Notes under the pieces: model-generated
The model's input: the letters and a program-made list of their open reading frames with translations, nothing else
Database searches by the model: none
What the model was told of the DNA's origin: nothing
In this document: one piece after another, positions 43,330 to 51,905 of the stretch
How positions within the stretch are numbered: the first letter of the stretch is position 1
How the letters are laid out: every line of letters begins with the position of its first letter
NCBI GenBank assembly: GCA_027021615.1
Contig: JALUTY010000017.1
Coordinates: forward strand, 62,001-126,000
Direction: 5' to 3'
DNA: 64,000 bases
Source of the DNA: a bacterium
Lineage (GTDB): Bacteria; Desulfobacterota; Deferrisomatia; Deferrisomatales; Deferrisomataceae
Made by a program: the position numbers and the translations under genes

Positions 43330-44175
43330 ATGACCGAACCGATCCGGTCCCGGAAGAACGAGCGGCTCCGGTGGGCGGCCCGGGTGGTGCGCGACCGGCG
43401 GTTCCGCCGGCGCGAAGGGGTGTGGGCGGCCGAGGGCGTCCGCCTGGCCGAGGAGGTGGCCGGCTCCGGCCTGCCGGTGCGGCTGTGGCTGTTGGAGGAG
43501 GGCTGGGGGGCCGAGCCCGGCCGGAACCGCCGGCTTCTCGAGGCGGTGACGGAGCGGGGGGATCCGGTGGTTCGGGTGGCCCGGGGGCTGCTGCGGGAGG
43601 CAGCCGACACCCAGACCCCCCAGGGCGTGGCGGTGGTGTTCCAGGCGCCCCGGTGGGCGCCGGAGGACCTGCTGGCCCGATCCGGCCCCCTGGTGGTGCT
43701 CGACCGGCTCCAGGACCCCGGGAACCTGGGCACCCTGGCCCGCACCGCCGAGGCCACGGGCGCGGCCGGCCTCGTGCTGGTACCCGGGTCGGCCGATCCA
43801 GGCAATCCCAAGGCCCTACGCGCATCGGCCGGATCGCTGCTTCGGTTGCCCGCGCTCACCGTGCCCGATGCGGCCGGGTTCCTCAAGGCGGCCGGGATCC
43901 AGGCCCTGGCCACGGTGCCCCAGGGCGGGGCCGCGCCGGACGAGCTGGACCTGGCCGGCCGGTTCGCGCTCCTGCTCGGCCAGGAGGGCGGCGGCCTGGC
44001 CCCCGACCTGGCCGGGTCGGCAGCCCTCCGGGTCACCCTGCCCATGGAGGGCCGGGTGGAGTCGCTCAACGTGGCCGCGGCCGCGGCCATGATCCTGTAC
44101 GAGGCCCAACGCCAACGCCGCAAGGCCCTTTCCCCCATCTCAAGGAGTGCCCCATGGCCCAGATCCAGACCCTGA
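43330..44175 (+). CDS. TrmH/SpoU family RNA 2'-O-methyltransferase
   Basis: 281 residues. An N-terminal RNA-binding substrate domain (about 1-95) precedes the SPOUT knot: L-D-R-L-Q-D-P-G-N-L-G-T-L-A-R-T-A-E-A (motif 1), L-L-L-G-Q-E-G-G-G-L (motif 2) and S-L-N-V-A-A-A-A-A-M (motif 3). It is similar to RlmB-like rRNA 2'-O-methyltransferases; the exact target is unknown. GGAGGA precedes the ATG. It is the first gene of a four-gene overlapping group. Confidence 0.87.
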   Translation: MTEPIRSRKNERLRWAARVVRDRRFRRREGVWAAEGVRLAEEVAGSGLPVRLWLLEEGWGAEPGRNRRLLEAVTERGDPVVRVARGLLREAADTQTPQGVAVVFQAPRWAPEDLLARSGPLVVLDRLQDPGNLGTLARTAEATGAAGLVLVPGSADPGNPKALRASAGSLLRLPALTVPDAAGFLKAAGIQALATVPQGGAAPDELDLAGRFALLLGQEGGGLAPDLAGSAALRVTLPMEGRVESLNVAAAAAMILYEAQRQRRKALSPISRSAPWPRSRP

Positions 44176-44591
44176 CCTTCACCCAGACCCTCACCCACAC
44201 CGGCGGGTTCCGAGCCGAGGCGCGGGTCCGAGATCTGCCCCCCTACGGCCTGGACGAGCCAAGGGACCTGGGAGGCGAGGACTCGGCGCCTTGCCCCATG
44301 GACTACCTGCTCACCGCGGTGGGCGGGTGCCTCCTGTCGAGCCTGGCCATGTGCCTCCAGAAGAAGCGGGTGGAGGCCCCGGTGTCCATGGACCTGGAGG
44401 GCGAGGTCGCCCGCAACGACGAAGGGCTCCTCCGGGTGAAGAGGATCCGGGTGCGCATCCGGGTGGACGCCCGGGAGGAGGACCGTCGCAAGGTGGAGGG
44501 GTGCTATCAGATCTTCAAGAAGTACTGCATCGTGTCCGCCTCGGTGGCCCAGGGGATCCCCCTGGAGACCGAGCTGGCGTTCGGCGGATAG
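44154..44591 (+). CDS. OsmC family peroxiredoxin-like protein
   Basis: 145 residues with the OsmC core: N-terminal strands, C-P-M-D-Y-L-L-T-A-V-G-G-C-L near residue 47-60, and a later C-Y-Q-I-F-K-K-Y-C segment. The two conserved cysteines (in G-G-C and K-Y-C) suit a thiol peroxidase role against organic hydroperoxides. It overlaps the methyltransferase gene by 22 bp; AAGGAG lies 6 bases upstream of the start. Confidence 0.85.
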   Translation: MAQIQTLTFTQTLTHTGGFRAEARVRDLPPYGLDEPRDLGGEDSAPCPMDYLLTAVGGCLLSSLAMCLQKKRVEAPVSMDLEGEVARNDEGLLRVKRIRVRIRVDAREEDRRKVEGCYQIFKKYCIVSASVAQGIPLETELAFGG

Positions 44592-44597
44592 CCGGCG

Positions 44598-45515
44598 TTG
44601 TCCCGGTTCGCCCGACGGTTCGATCGATACCGGGAGATCGTCCCCGACTTCGAGGCGTTCTGCGAGGCCCACGAGCGCCCCGCTCCGGTCCACCTGCGGG
44701 TGAACCCCCGCAAGGCCGCCCCGGCCTGGGTGGTCGACCGGCTGACCCGGGCCGGGGTGCAGGTACGGCCCGAGCCCTGGTACCCCTACCTGCTCCGGGT
44801 GAGGGCCGCGCCCGAGGGGTTCGCCTTCGGCGCCACCCTGGTTCACGCCCTGGGGTTCGTGTACATCCAGAGCGCCTCCTCCGCGGTACCGGCCCTGGCC
44901 CTGGGGGCCCGTCCCGGCCACCGGGTGCTGGACCTGTGCGCCGCGCCTGGGTCCAAGACCACCCTGCTGGTGCAGGAGATGGACGACCGGGGCCTGGTGG
45001 TGGCCAACGAGCCCAACCGCCGCCGGATCAAGTCGCTGGTCACGAACCTGGAGAGGATGGGGGCCGCATCCGCCCTGGTCACGGCCTACGCCGGCCAGAA
45101 CTTTCCCGAGAGGGTCCGGTTCGATCGCATCCTGGTCGATGCCCCGTGCTCGGGCGAGGGCACCTGGCGGGGCCCCCGGGCGAAGCCCCGCAGGATCACC
45201 CCGGAGTTTCGTTCCGGCCTGGTCCGGCAGCAGACCGGCCTGTTGGAGCGGGCGTGGGACCTCTTGGAGCCCGGAGGGGTCCTGGTGTACTCCACCTGCA
45301 CCTACGCCCCGGAGGAGAACGAGGCCGTGGTGGCCGACCTGGTGGAACGAACCGGCGCCGAGGTGCTGCCGGTGCCGGTGGACGTTCCGGCCCGGCCCGG
45401 CCTGACCGCGTGGCAGGAGCGGACCTTTCCCCCCTCGCTCGCCCGGACCGCCCGCCTGTTCCCGCACCGGTTCGACTCGGAGGGATTCTTTGTCGCTCGA
45501 CTGGCTAAGCCCTGA
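44598..45515 (+). CDS. RsmB/RsmF-type RNA (cytosine-5) methyltransferase
   Basis: 305 residues. SAM-binding L-D-L-C-A-A-P-G-S-K-T near 115, the catalytic D-A-P-C-S-G-E-G-T (P-C) near 180 and Y-S-T-C-T-Y-A-P-E-E-N-E near 235, as in NOL1/NOP2/Sun enzymes. The likely start is TTG at 44598, 6 bp after the OsmC stop. The C-terminal PUA-like domain that RsmF-type enzymes carry is absent and appears to be encoded by the next, overlapping gene. Confidence 0.9.
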   Translation: MSRFARRFDRYREIVPDFEAFCEAHERPAPVHLRVNPRKAAPAWVVDRLTRAGVQVRPEPWYPYLLRVRAAPEGFAFGATLVHALGFVYIQSASSAVPALALGARPGHRVLDLCAAPGSKTTLLVQEMDDRGLVVANEPNRRRIKSLVTNLERMGAASALVTAYAGQNFPERVRFDRILVDAPCSGEGTWRGPRAKPRRITPEFRSGLVRQQTGLLERAWDLLEPGGVLVYSTCTYAPEENEAVVADLVERTGAEVLPVPVDVPARPGLTAWQERTFPPSLARTARLFPHRFDSEGFFVARLAKP

Positions 45516-45963
45516 GGATACCCGGCGGGTCACGGCCTACCTGCAGGAGCGCTGCGGCATCCCTGCCGGAGCCCTGGCCGGCCTGCGCCTGTTCCGGCGA
45601 GGCGGGTACGTCTGCGCCCTGCGGGACGAGGCCGCGGCCGCGGCCGAAGCGCTCCGGGCGGCGGGGGGAGGGCTGCGCGTGGTCAAGGAAATGGGACCCG
45701 ACCGGTACAAACCCGCGACCCGGGGGATGCAGGTCCTGGCGGCCCGGGCCGGGAGGGGGATCGATCTGACCGAGGCCGAGCTGCGGGGCCTGCTCCAGGG
45801 CCAGACCCTCTCCACCTCCCTGCCCAGCAGGGGGTTCGTGCTGCTCCGGTGGGAGGGCGCCGTGGTGGGGGTGGGCCTCCTGCGCGAGGGCCGGCTGGTG
45901 GGGCAGCTGCCCCGCACCGTGACCGAGCACCTGCGCCTCGGCGGGGAGCGGCCCCTGGTGTGA
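45490..45963 (+). CDS. PUA-like RNA-binding protein, RsmF C-terminal domain type
   Basis: 157 residues. The C-terminal half (L-L-Q-G-Q-T-L-S-T-S-L-P-S-R-G-F-V-L-L, then G-V-V-G-V-G-L-L-R-E-G) resembles the PUA-like tail of RsmF/YebU and NSUN methyltransferases. It starts with TTG after GGAGGG and overlaps the methyltransferase gene by 26 bp in another frame. The two products probably act together on the same RNA. Confidence 0.65.
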   Translation: MSLDWLSPEDTRRVTAYLQERCGIPAGALAGLRLFRRGGYVCALRDEAAAAAEALRAAGGGLRVVKEMGPDRYKPATRGMQVLAARAGRGIDLTEAELRGLLQGQTLSTSLPSRGFVLLRWEGAVVGVGLLREGRLVGQLPRTVTEHLRLGGERPLV

Positions 45964-46376
45964 GCCCTGCTCAAGGTTCCCTACGGCTCAACCGACAAGG
46001 TTAAGGAGCGGGGGTGCCTGGGCGCCCGGCTCTCCGGCAGGCCCCACGCCCCAGAGCGCGTCTATTTAGCCGCCGGAGTAGTAATACCTGCAAACGTATT
46101 GCCAGGGTGCGGGGTGGGGGCCTGGTTCCGGCCGGGCGCGAGTGCAGCATCCGATCACCGCGCCTTCTCATGCCGTCGCTTGCCCGTCGATCCATGCCAC
46201 GATAGCGGAAACCTTGGGATCCGGCGGCGATCCGGACGTTCGGAGGGCGCGGCGAGCCAAGGGCCCGCACCCGGCGCTCCACCAGACCCCCACCCCGCAC
46301 GCCCCAAGGGGAAGGGGGCACGGGTCTGGCACTACTTTCGTTGGGATTAGTAACACCTCACAAGGGGAAGTGCCCC
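45964..46376. repeat. gap with a family-B element
   Basis: No gene. Positions 46107-46300 form a 194-bp element with arms GTGCGGGGTGGGGGCCTGGT and its complement (19 of 20 pairs). The arm sequence differs from other family-B copies while the adjoining TTCCGGCCG and GGCGCTCC blocks are shared. A short inverted repeat fragment (CGGCAGGCCCCACGCCCCAG) lies near 46035. Confidence 0.65.
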
Positions 46377-47234
46377 ATGGATCGACCCGCACCGGTCCTC
46401 GTGGAGATCACCGAACGGCTCGAGCGTCTGCCTCCCATGCCTCAAACCGTGTCCGAGGTCATGCAGATGAGCCGGACGGAGGACTTCGCCGTGGGCGACC
46501 TGGCGCAGGTGGTGTGCAAGGACCCCACCCTGGCCGCCCGCGTGCTCAAGCTGTGTAACTCGGGCTTCTACGGGCTAGGCAAGGAGGTCACCAGCATCCA
46601 GAGGGCCGTGGTCCTGTTGGGGTTCGAGATGACCAAGAACCTGGTCCTCTCCAGCTTCGTCCATTCGGTGATCCAGGGCGATTTCGAGGCCTATGCCCAG
46701 ACCTCGGACGGGCTGTGGGAGCACAGCTTCGGCTCGGCCACCGCCTGCCTGGCCCTGGCCGAGAACACCACCCCGGACCTGGTGGAGGTGGCCTACACCG
46801 CGGGGCTGCTCCACGACATCGGCAAGGTGGTCCTGGCGTCCCTGCTGGCCGAGCGGTTCCAGGAGGTGATCGAACGGGTGAAGACCCGGAGGATCCCGTT
46901 CCCCCAGGCCGAGCACGAGGCGCTCGGCACCGACCACGCCGAGGTGGGGGCCTTGGTGGCCGAGCGGTGGAACCTGGCCCCGGTGCTCCGGGAGGTGATC
47001 CGCTCCCACCACCACCGGGACGTGGAGGTGTCCGAACCCCGGTTGGCCGCCCTGGTCCGGTTGGCCGACGGGGTGTGCGGCATCCTGGGGGTGGGGGCTG
47101 GGTTCGACGCGACCGACGCAGAGCTGGACGACCGGGACCTCGCCCTGGTGGGGCTCGGCGGCGAAAAGCTCCAGCCCGTCCTGGATCAGGTGATGGCCCG
47201 GGTCATGGACGTGCGCGGGTTCCGGCTGTTTTAG
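46377..47234 (+). CDS. HDOD domain protein
   Basis: 285 residues. The HDOD signature is clear: L-P-P-M-P-Q-T-V near residue 18, V-C-K-D-P-T-L-A-A-R-V-L-K-L-C-N-S near 50, and H-D-I-G-K-V-V-L near 140. Such proteins act in signalling networks with chemotaxis-type or second-messenger systems. The H-D pair is retained, but HDOD proteins generally lack phosphodiesterase activity. It stands alone on the plus strand, with a diverged family-A repeat at its stop codon. Confidence 0.9.
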   Translation: MDRPAPVLVEITERLERLPPMPQTVSEVMQMSRTEDFAVGDLAQVVCKDPTLAARVLKLCNSGFYGLGKEVTSIQRAVVLLGFEMTKNLVLSSFVHSVIQGDFEAYAQTSDGLWEHSFGSATACLALAENTTPDLVEVAYTAGLLHDIGKVVLASLLAERFQEVIERVKTRRIPFPQAEHEALGTDHAEVGALVAERWNLAPVLREVIRSHHHRDVEVSEPRLAALVRLADGVCGILGVGAGFDATDAELDDRDLALVGLGGEKLQPVLDQVMARVMDVRGFRLF

Positions 47235-47413
47235 CCCGGGCTGCTCATGAGACCTTCTGCTGCGACCGCCGATTGCACACCATCTCGGGGGGTGATCGCA
47301 TCTCGGAGCCCGACGTACCGTCCAGTACGCCTGCGTCTCTCAGCGCTACGCGTACTCCCACCTGCTGCCACACACCCGGCGGTTTCGCGACGAACACCCT
47401 TGAATAATCCGGG
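47235..47413. mobile_element. diverged MITE-like element, family A, copy 4 (reverse orientation)
   Basis: About 179 bp. Read in reverse it shares with the other copies GTTCGTCGCGAAACCG, GACGGTACGTCG, CCCGAGATGG and GTGCAATCGGCGG. The termini have decayed (CCCGGGCTGCTCATGA at the left). The internal hairpin CGTACT/GGTACG keeps pairing through a G-U. Its left end abuts TTAG, the last bases of the HDOD gene. Confidence 0.65.
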
Positions 47414-47428
47414 ATAAGCGGGGGTGCC

Positions 47429-47998
47429 ATGGAGAAGATCATCTGCATCGGGGGCAGCACGGGGGCGCCGGCTGGGCTCACCGATCTCCTGGCAAAGCTG
47501 CCGGCCGACCTGCCGGCCCCGGTGCTGGTGGCCCTCCACATGCCCGCGTACATGACCGAGGGCTTCGTCCAGACCCTCGAACGTCGCGTGGCCCTGCGGG
47601 TGACGGTGGCAGAGAACGGCGCCCGGCCCGAGCCGGGGTGTGTGTACGTGGGCCCGGGCGGGCTCCACCTGGGCCTGTCGCCCGCCGGCCGGATCGTGGT
47701 GAGCCCCAAACCCACCGAGCTCCACTTCAAACCCAGCATCGACGTGCTGTTCTTCACGGCCGCCCGGGCCCTGAGAAACCGGGCGGTGGGCGTGGTCCTG
47801 ACCGGGCTGTCGGCGAAGAAGGACGCGGTGGAGGGGACCTTGGCCCTGCGCAAGGTGCGCGCCGAGGTGCTAGTGATCGACGATCCCTCTGCCAGGTTCC
47901 TCGGCATGCCCAAGGCCGTGATCGAGGCGGGAGGCGCCAGCCGGGTGCTCCAGGCCGCAGACCTCCCGGCCGCCGTCACACGGGTGGCCCGCGGTTGA
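47429..47998 (+). CDS. stand-alone CheB-type methylesterase domain protein
   Basis: 189 residues with the CheB catalytic fold and no receiver: Ser in G-G-S-T-G-A-P (residue 10), His in A-L-H-M-P and an Asp in the T-G-L-S-A-K-K-D-A-V-E-G region. This last segment is two residues longer than the usual T-G-M-G-x-D-G. The following D-D-P-S-A-R-F-L-G-M-P-K-A-V matches CheB. Without a receiver it would be unregulated or act in a non-canonical pathway. GCGGGGG precedes the ATG. Confidence 0.8.
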   Translation: MEKIICIGGSTGAPAGLTDLLAKLPADLPAPVLVALHMPAYMTEGFVQTLERRVALRVTVAENGARPEPGCVYVGPGGLHLGLSPAGRIVVSPKPTELHFKPSIDVLFFTAARALRNRAVGVVLTGLSAKKDAVEGTLALRKVRAEVLVIDDPSARFLGMPKAVIEAGGASRVLQAADLPAAVTRVARG

Positions 47999-48079
47999 CC
48001 GGGGCGTCCCCCCCCACTAAACTGTAGGGCTTCCCGGGCCCAGCCCGCCCCCTCACTCCCGAGGCCGATCGGACGACCC

Positions 48080-49513
48080 ATGGCCGTCGCCGTCATCAGT
48101 CGAACCGACCTTCCCGCCCTCCTGCTGGACCCCCGAGCCAACCCGGAACCCATGGTCTTCGTGACGGACGACCCGGCGCTGGCCCGGATGGCCCGCCGAA
48201 GGGGGTTTCGGACGGCCACCGGAGAGCTCACCGACCCCCGCGTGTTCCGGCGGGCCCGCATCGGCCCGGAGGACCGGGTGCTGTTCCACCTGCCCCGCCT
48301 CACCGATCTGAACCGGTGCCTCGCCGCCTTGCTCAAGGTGGTGCCCGACGCGGCCGTGGCCGCCCTCCTGGAACCGGGCCGGGCCGCGCCGCGCCGGTGG
48401 AAGGAACGGGTGCTGTTCATCCCCACGGGCCAGATCGGCACCGTGTGCCTGCGCAGCGAGCTGGAAAAGGCCGCCACCCGAAGGATGCTGGCGGGGATCC
48501 GGTCCCTGTTCGAAGGGGCCGAGAAGGTGCTCCTGCTCGTCCAGGACGATCCCGACCCCGACGGCCTGGCCTCGGCGTTGGCCCTGCGGGCCCTGCTGGG
48601 GCGGAACCGGTTGACCGCCGTGATCGGGGCGTTCGGGGCGGTGACTCGGCCGGAGAACGTGGCCATGGTGAGGCTGCTGGATATCCAGGTGGAGACGATC
48701 ACCCCGAAGAGCCTCGGGCGCTTTGACCGGATCGCCCTGCTGGACGTGCAGCCGCTGCACTCCCCCGATATCCCGCTGCGGGTGGACCTGGTGATCGATC
48801 ACCACCCCAAGCGTGCCCAGTGCCGGGCCCGCGTCGCGGACATCCGGCCCAAGTACGGCGCCACCTCCACCATCATGACCGAGTACCTGCTGGCCTCCGA
48901 CACCCCCATCTCCCAGCGCCTGGCCACAGCCCTGATCTACGGCATCAAGACCGACACCCAGCTGCTGGGCCGGGACACCACCCCCATGGACGTGTCGGCG
49001 TTCGCCGCCCTGTACCCCCTGGCCAACCACGCGCTGCTGCGGCGGATCGACCGACCCCAGTTCCCCCGGCGGGACCTGCCCTCCCTCAGCCATGCCCTCA
49101 ATCACGCCCGCATCGTGGACGACATCCTGTTCGCCCACCTGGGCCCCCTGACCCGGGAGGACGTGGTGCCGTTCATCGCGGACTTCGGCCTGGAGGTGGA
49201 GGCGGTGGAGTGGTCGGTGGTGTCGGGGGTCTACGGCGGAAAGCTGGTGGTCTCGGTCCGCAGTTACGGCACCGGCCGCAGCGCGGGCGAGGTGGTCAAG
49301 GCCGCGTTCGAGCCGTTCGGAAGCGCCGGAGGCCACAAGGCCATGGCCAAAGCGGTGATCCCCCTGGACAACGTGCCCGACGAGTGCGTGGACCACGAGA
49401 CCTGGGTGCAGGGCCGTTTCCTGAACGCGCTGCACCAGAGGGCCAAGGCCAGGTGCCCTGACAACGGCAGGGCCCCGGGCAACGGCAGCGACCCGACCTG
49501 CGCGCGCCCGTGA
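48080..49513 (+). CDS. DHH-family phosphoesterase with N-terminal nucleotide-binding-like domain
   Basis: 477 residues. Residues 1-125 look like a TrkA-N/Rossmann-like domain. The DHH domain follows with D-D-P-D-P-D-G-L-A-S (near 155), V-I-D-H-H-P (near 237), and a DHHA1 domain with S-A-G-G-H-K-A-M-A near the end. Similar proteins hydrolyse nano-RNA or cyclic dinucleotide products; the specific substrate is unknown. It converges on the ThiF-type gene with only 18 bp between them. Confidence 0.85.
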   Translation: MAVAVISRTDLPALLLDPRANPEPMVFVTDDPALARMARRRGFRTATGELTDPRVFRRARIGPEDRVLFHLPRLTDLNRCLAALLKVVPDAAVAALLEPGRAAPRRWKERVLFIPTGQIGTVCLRSELEKAATRRMLAGIRSLFEGAEKVLLLVQDDPDPDGLASALALRALLGRNRLTAVIGAFGAVTRPENVAMVRLLDIQVETITPKSLGRFDRIALLDVQPLHSPDIPLRVDLVIDHHPKRAQCRARVADIRPKYGATSTIMTEYLLASDTPISQRLATALIYGIKTDTQLLGRDTTPMDVSAFAALYPLANHALLRRIDRPQFPRRDLPSLSHALNHARIVDDILFAHLGPLTREDVVPFIADFGLEVEAVEWSVVSGVYGGKLVVSVRSYGTGRSAGEVVKAAFEPFGSAGGHKAMAKAVIPLDNVPDECVDHETWVQGRFLNALHQRAKARCPDNGRAPGNGSDPTCARP

Positions 49514-49531
49514 CCCGTGCGCGGGGCTCGG

Positions 49532-50350
49532 TCAGCAACGGTCCGATGGATTGGCCGCGCACACGGCCCCCGGCTCGTCCGAGAGGGGCCGCCGGTGCGG
49601 GGGGTCGCCGCAGGCCGGACACCGGGGATCCCGGTGCACCCGCAGCTCCCGGAACGTCAGGGTCTCCCCCTCGAACAGCAGCAGACGATTCACCATGGGC
49701 TCACCCACTCCGAGGAGGAGCTTGAGCACCTCCAGGGCCTGGAGGCTGCCCATCACCCCTGCCACGGCCCCCAGGATCCCGGCCTGGGCGCAGGTGGGCA
49801 CCGCCCCCGGCGGCGGGGGCTCCCGGAAGAAGCACCGGTAGCAGGCTCCTCTCCCCGGCACCACGGTGAGCATCTGGCCCTCGAACCGAAGGATACCCGC
49901 GTACACGTACGGCACCCCAGCCGCAGCGCAGGCGTCGTTCACTAGGAACTTCGAGGGGAACGTATCGGTGCCGTCCACCACCACATCGTAGCCTTGGATG
50001 ACCCCCAGGGCGTTGGCCGCGGTGAGCCGGAAAGGATGACGCAGCACCTGAACCCCGGGGTTCAGGCGGACCAAAGCCTCAGCGCCCGAGTCCACCTTGG
50101 GCCGACCCACGTCGGGGGTGCCATGGAGGATCTGCCTCTGGAGATTGGTAAGGTCCACCCGGTCGGCATCGCACAGCCCCACGCTGCCCACCCCGGCCGC
50201 GGCCAGGTACAGGGCCGCCGGGCTGCCCAGCCCTCCGGCCCCCACCACCAGAACCCGGGCCTGGCGCAGACGCTCCTGCCCTCTTCCCCCAACCTCGGGC
50301 AGGAGGATCTGACGGGAGTACCGAAGGACCTCCTCCCCGGTCAGAGTCAT
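49532..50350 (-). CDS. ThiF/MoeB/HesA-family E1-like adenylyltransferase
   Basis: 272 residues: nucleotide-binding G-A-G-G-L-G-S-P-A, D-A-D-R-V-D-L-T-N-L-Q-R-Q, and zinc-binding C-Y-R-C near 180 with C-P-A-C near 250. It should adenylate a ubiquitin-like sulfur carrier (ThiS or MoaD type) for thiamine, molybdopterin or cysteine/homocysteine synthesis. It overlaps the upstream tusA-like gene by 4 bp (ATGA). No carrier protein gene is adjacent. Confidence 0.88.
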   Translation of the reverse strand: MTLTGEEVLRYSRQILLPEVGGRGQERLRQARVLVVGAGGLGSPAALYLAAAGVGSVGLCDADRVDLTNLQRQILHGTPDVGRPKVDSGAEALVRLNPGVQVLRHPFRLTAANALGVIQGYDVVVDGTDTFPSKFLVNDACAAAGVPYVYAGILRFEGQMLTVVPGRGACYRCFFREPPPPGAVPTCAQAGILGAVAGVMGSLQALEVLKLLLGVGEPMVNRLLLFEGETLTFRELRVHRDPRCPACGDPPHRRPLSDEPGAVCAANPSDRC

Positions 50351-50568
50351 GCCTTCTTGCGCACCCGTAACCGAAACGCCTCGCCAACCCGCTCCACAGC
50401 CAGGACTTGGTGCCCCTCGTCCCGGAGCATGCTGGGGATGCTCGTGACCGGCTCCCCGGCTGCCATCAGGATCTCCAGCTCTCCCCCGGGCTCCACCTGC
50501 TCCAGGCCCATACGGACCCGTACCATGGTCATGGGGCACACGTCGCCCGTGATGTCCAACGTCTGCAT
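50347..50568 (-). CDS. TusA-family sulfurtransferase
   Basis: 73 residues with the TusA start: L-D-I-T-G-D-V-C-P-M-T-M-V, in which Cys12 is the persulfide-bearing residue. Directly upstream of, and overlapping, the E1-like gene, it probably passes sulfur to the carrier activated by that enzyme. Confidence 0.88.
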   Translation of the reverse strand: MQTLDITGDVCPMTMVRVRMGLEQVEPGGELEILMAAGEPVTSIPSMLRDEGHQVLAVERVGEAFRLRVRKKA

Positions 50569-50927
50569 GTTCGGCTCCTTCCCAGTAAGTTTGGGCCTTC
50601 GGCCCGCTGGAAGGCTGGAAGGCTGGAAGGCTAGGAGGCCAAAACCCTATCTTAGCTCCTAGCGTTTCAAGTAGCTCTGCGTTCCAGCATCACGGTCCGG
50701 GGGCGTGGTTTCAGGGGCCAGAATTCAGAAGTCGGTGGACAAGGAGAAGGCTCTTCGGTACCCCGAGAGAGTCCCCCCGGGAACCCAAACTGCCTTTCGG
50801 GACTTCCTGTCTCCTGTCCGCTGAACTCCGGTTCCTGAAACCCACGCCTTGCCGCCGACAATGGCCCCGGACCGCGCCAGTTGCCTTCCGTTGTTGCCCG
50901 GCCCCGGCCGCGGGGGGCGAAGGCCCT
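50569..50927. repeat. gap with 8-bp and 7-bp-type arrays
   Basis: No gene. Four clear 8-bp units (GGAAGGCT three times, then AGGAGGCC) at 50609-50640. A 7-bp-type block (CCAGAATTCAGAAGTCGGTG) lies at 50717-50736, with related sequence (CTGTCCGCTGAACTCCG) near 50815. A family-D fragment begins near 50863. Confidence 0.6.
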
Positions 50928-51866
50928 CTACCGGAGCGGCTGGAACCGTTCGAGGGCCTCGGGGGTGATCGGCGTCCACTTCTCCCGGTCCACCCCGTCG
51001 AGCACCTCGGCCTGAAACCGCTCGACCCCGATCCGCAGGATGCTCTGGCCCAGACGCTCCTTGGGCTCCCCGCTGTCCCGATACCAGGCCTTGATCCGGC
51101 CCACCGCCTCGATCGCCTCGGGCTCCGCAAGGAACTCTGCGATCTGGATCCCCACCTGCTTCATCCGCCCCCAGCGGCCACCGGCGAACAGGTGCAACCC
51201 GGTGCGGCCCGCCTTCATGGCACCCAGCGGGCACGCCTTGATGCAGTCTCCACAGCTCACGCATGCCCTCCGGTCCATGCGCGGCAGCCCCTGCTCGATC
51301 GTCATCGCGGCCAGGTGACAGGCCTCCACGCACACGCCGCACCCCGTGCAGGCGTTGGGATCGCACTCGGGCCGGGCCGCGCCCATCAAACCCACGTCGT
51401 TCAGCTGGGGCTTGGAGCAGCTGGAGGCACACCCCGAGACCCCCACCTTGAACTTGTGGGGCAACACCTCGGCATCGTTGTACCGCCGGTCGATCTCCCA
51501 TGCGAGATGGAACGTATCCACGTTGCCGTGGGGGCACACAGTCCCGCGGCAGGCCGTGGTGGTGCGCATCCGGGGGCCGCACCCAGCCAGCCCGATGCCG
51601 GCGTCGGCGAGCTCCTGGCGCAGGGCCTCGAACCCCTCCCCGGTCACCCCGGGCAGCTCCACCCCGTACCGGGCCGTGAGGAGGATCTCCCCCCGGCCGT
51701 GCTTCCGGCAAAGACGGGCAAGGCTCTCGAGGGCGTCGGCCGTAAGGAGCCCCACCGGGATCCGGAGCCGGGCGGAGTACTCGTTTTCCCCTTTGGTCTT
51801 GATCATCCCGGTGAGCTGAGCCCCCAGGACCTTGGGCGTATAGAACTCGGACGGTTGCACGGACAT
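50928..51866 (-). CDS. siroheme nitrite/sulfite reductase-like protein with two ferredoxin clusters
   Basis: 312 residues. An N-terminal ferredoxin-like half-domain (L-R-I-P-V-G-L-L) precedes the cluster-siroheme region with T-T-A-C-R-G-T-V-C-P-H-G and V-S-G-C-A-S-S-C-S-K-P, giving C-x4-C and C-x3-C. Two [4Fe-4S] ferredoxin motifs (C-T-G-C-G-V-C-V-E-A-C and C-V-S-C-G-D-C-I-K-A-C) follow. This is the layout of small anaerobic sulfite reductases of the AsrC type. It may finish assimilatory sulfate reduction after CysH. A strong promoter precedes it. Confidence 0.78.
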   Translation of the reverse strand: MSVQPSEFYTPKVLGAQLTGMIKTKGENEYSARLRIPVGLLTADALESLARLCRKHGRGEILLTARYGVELPGVTGEGFEALRQELADAGIGLAGCGPRMRTTTACRGTVCPHGNVDTFHLAWEIDRRYNDAEVLPHKFKVGVSGCASSCSKPQLNDVGLMGAARPECDPNACTGCGVCVEACHLAAMTIEQGLPRMDRRACVSCGDCIKACPLGAMKAGRTGLHLFAGGRWGRMKQVGIQIAEFLAEPEAIEAVGRIKAWYRDSGEPKERLGQSILRIGVERFQAEVLDGVDREKWTPITPEALERFQPLR

Positions 51867-51905
51867 GGCATTCTCCCCATCGGCCGAAAAGACAGGATGT
51901 CCGAG

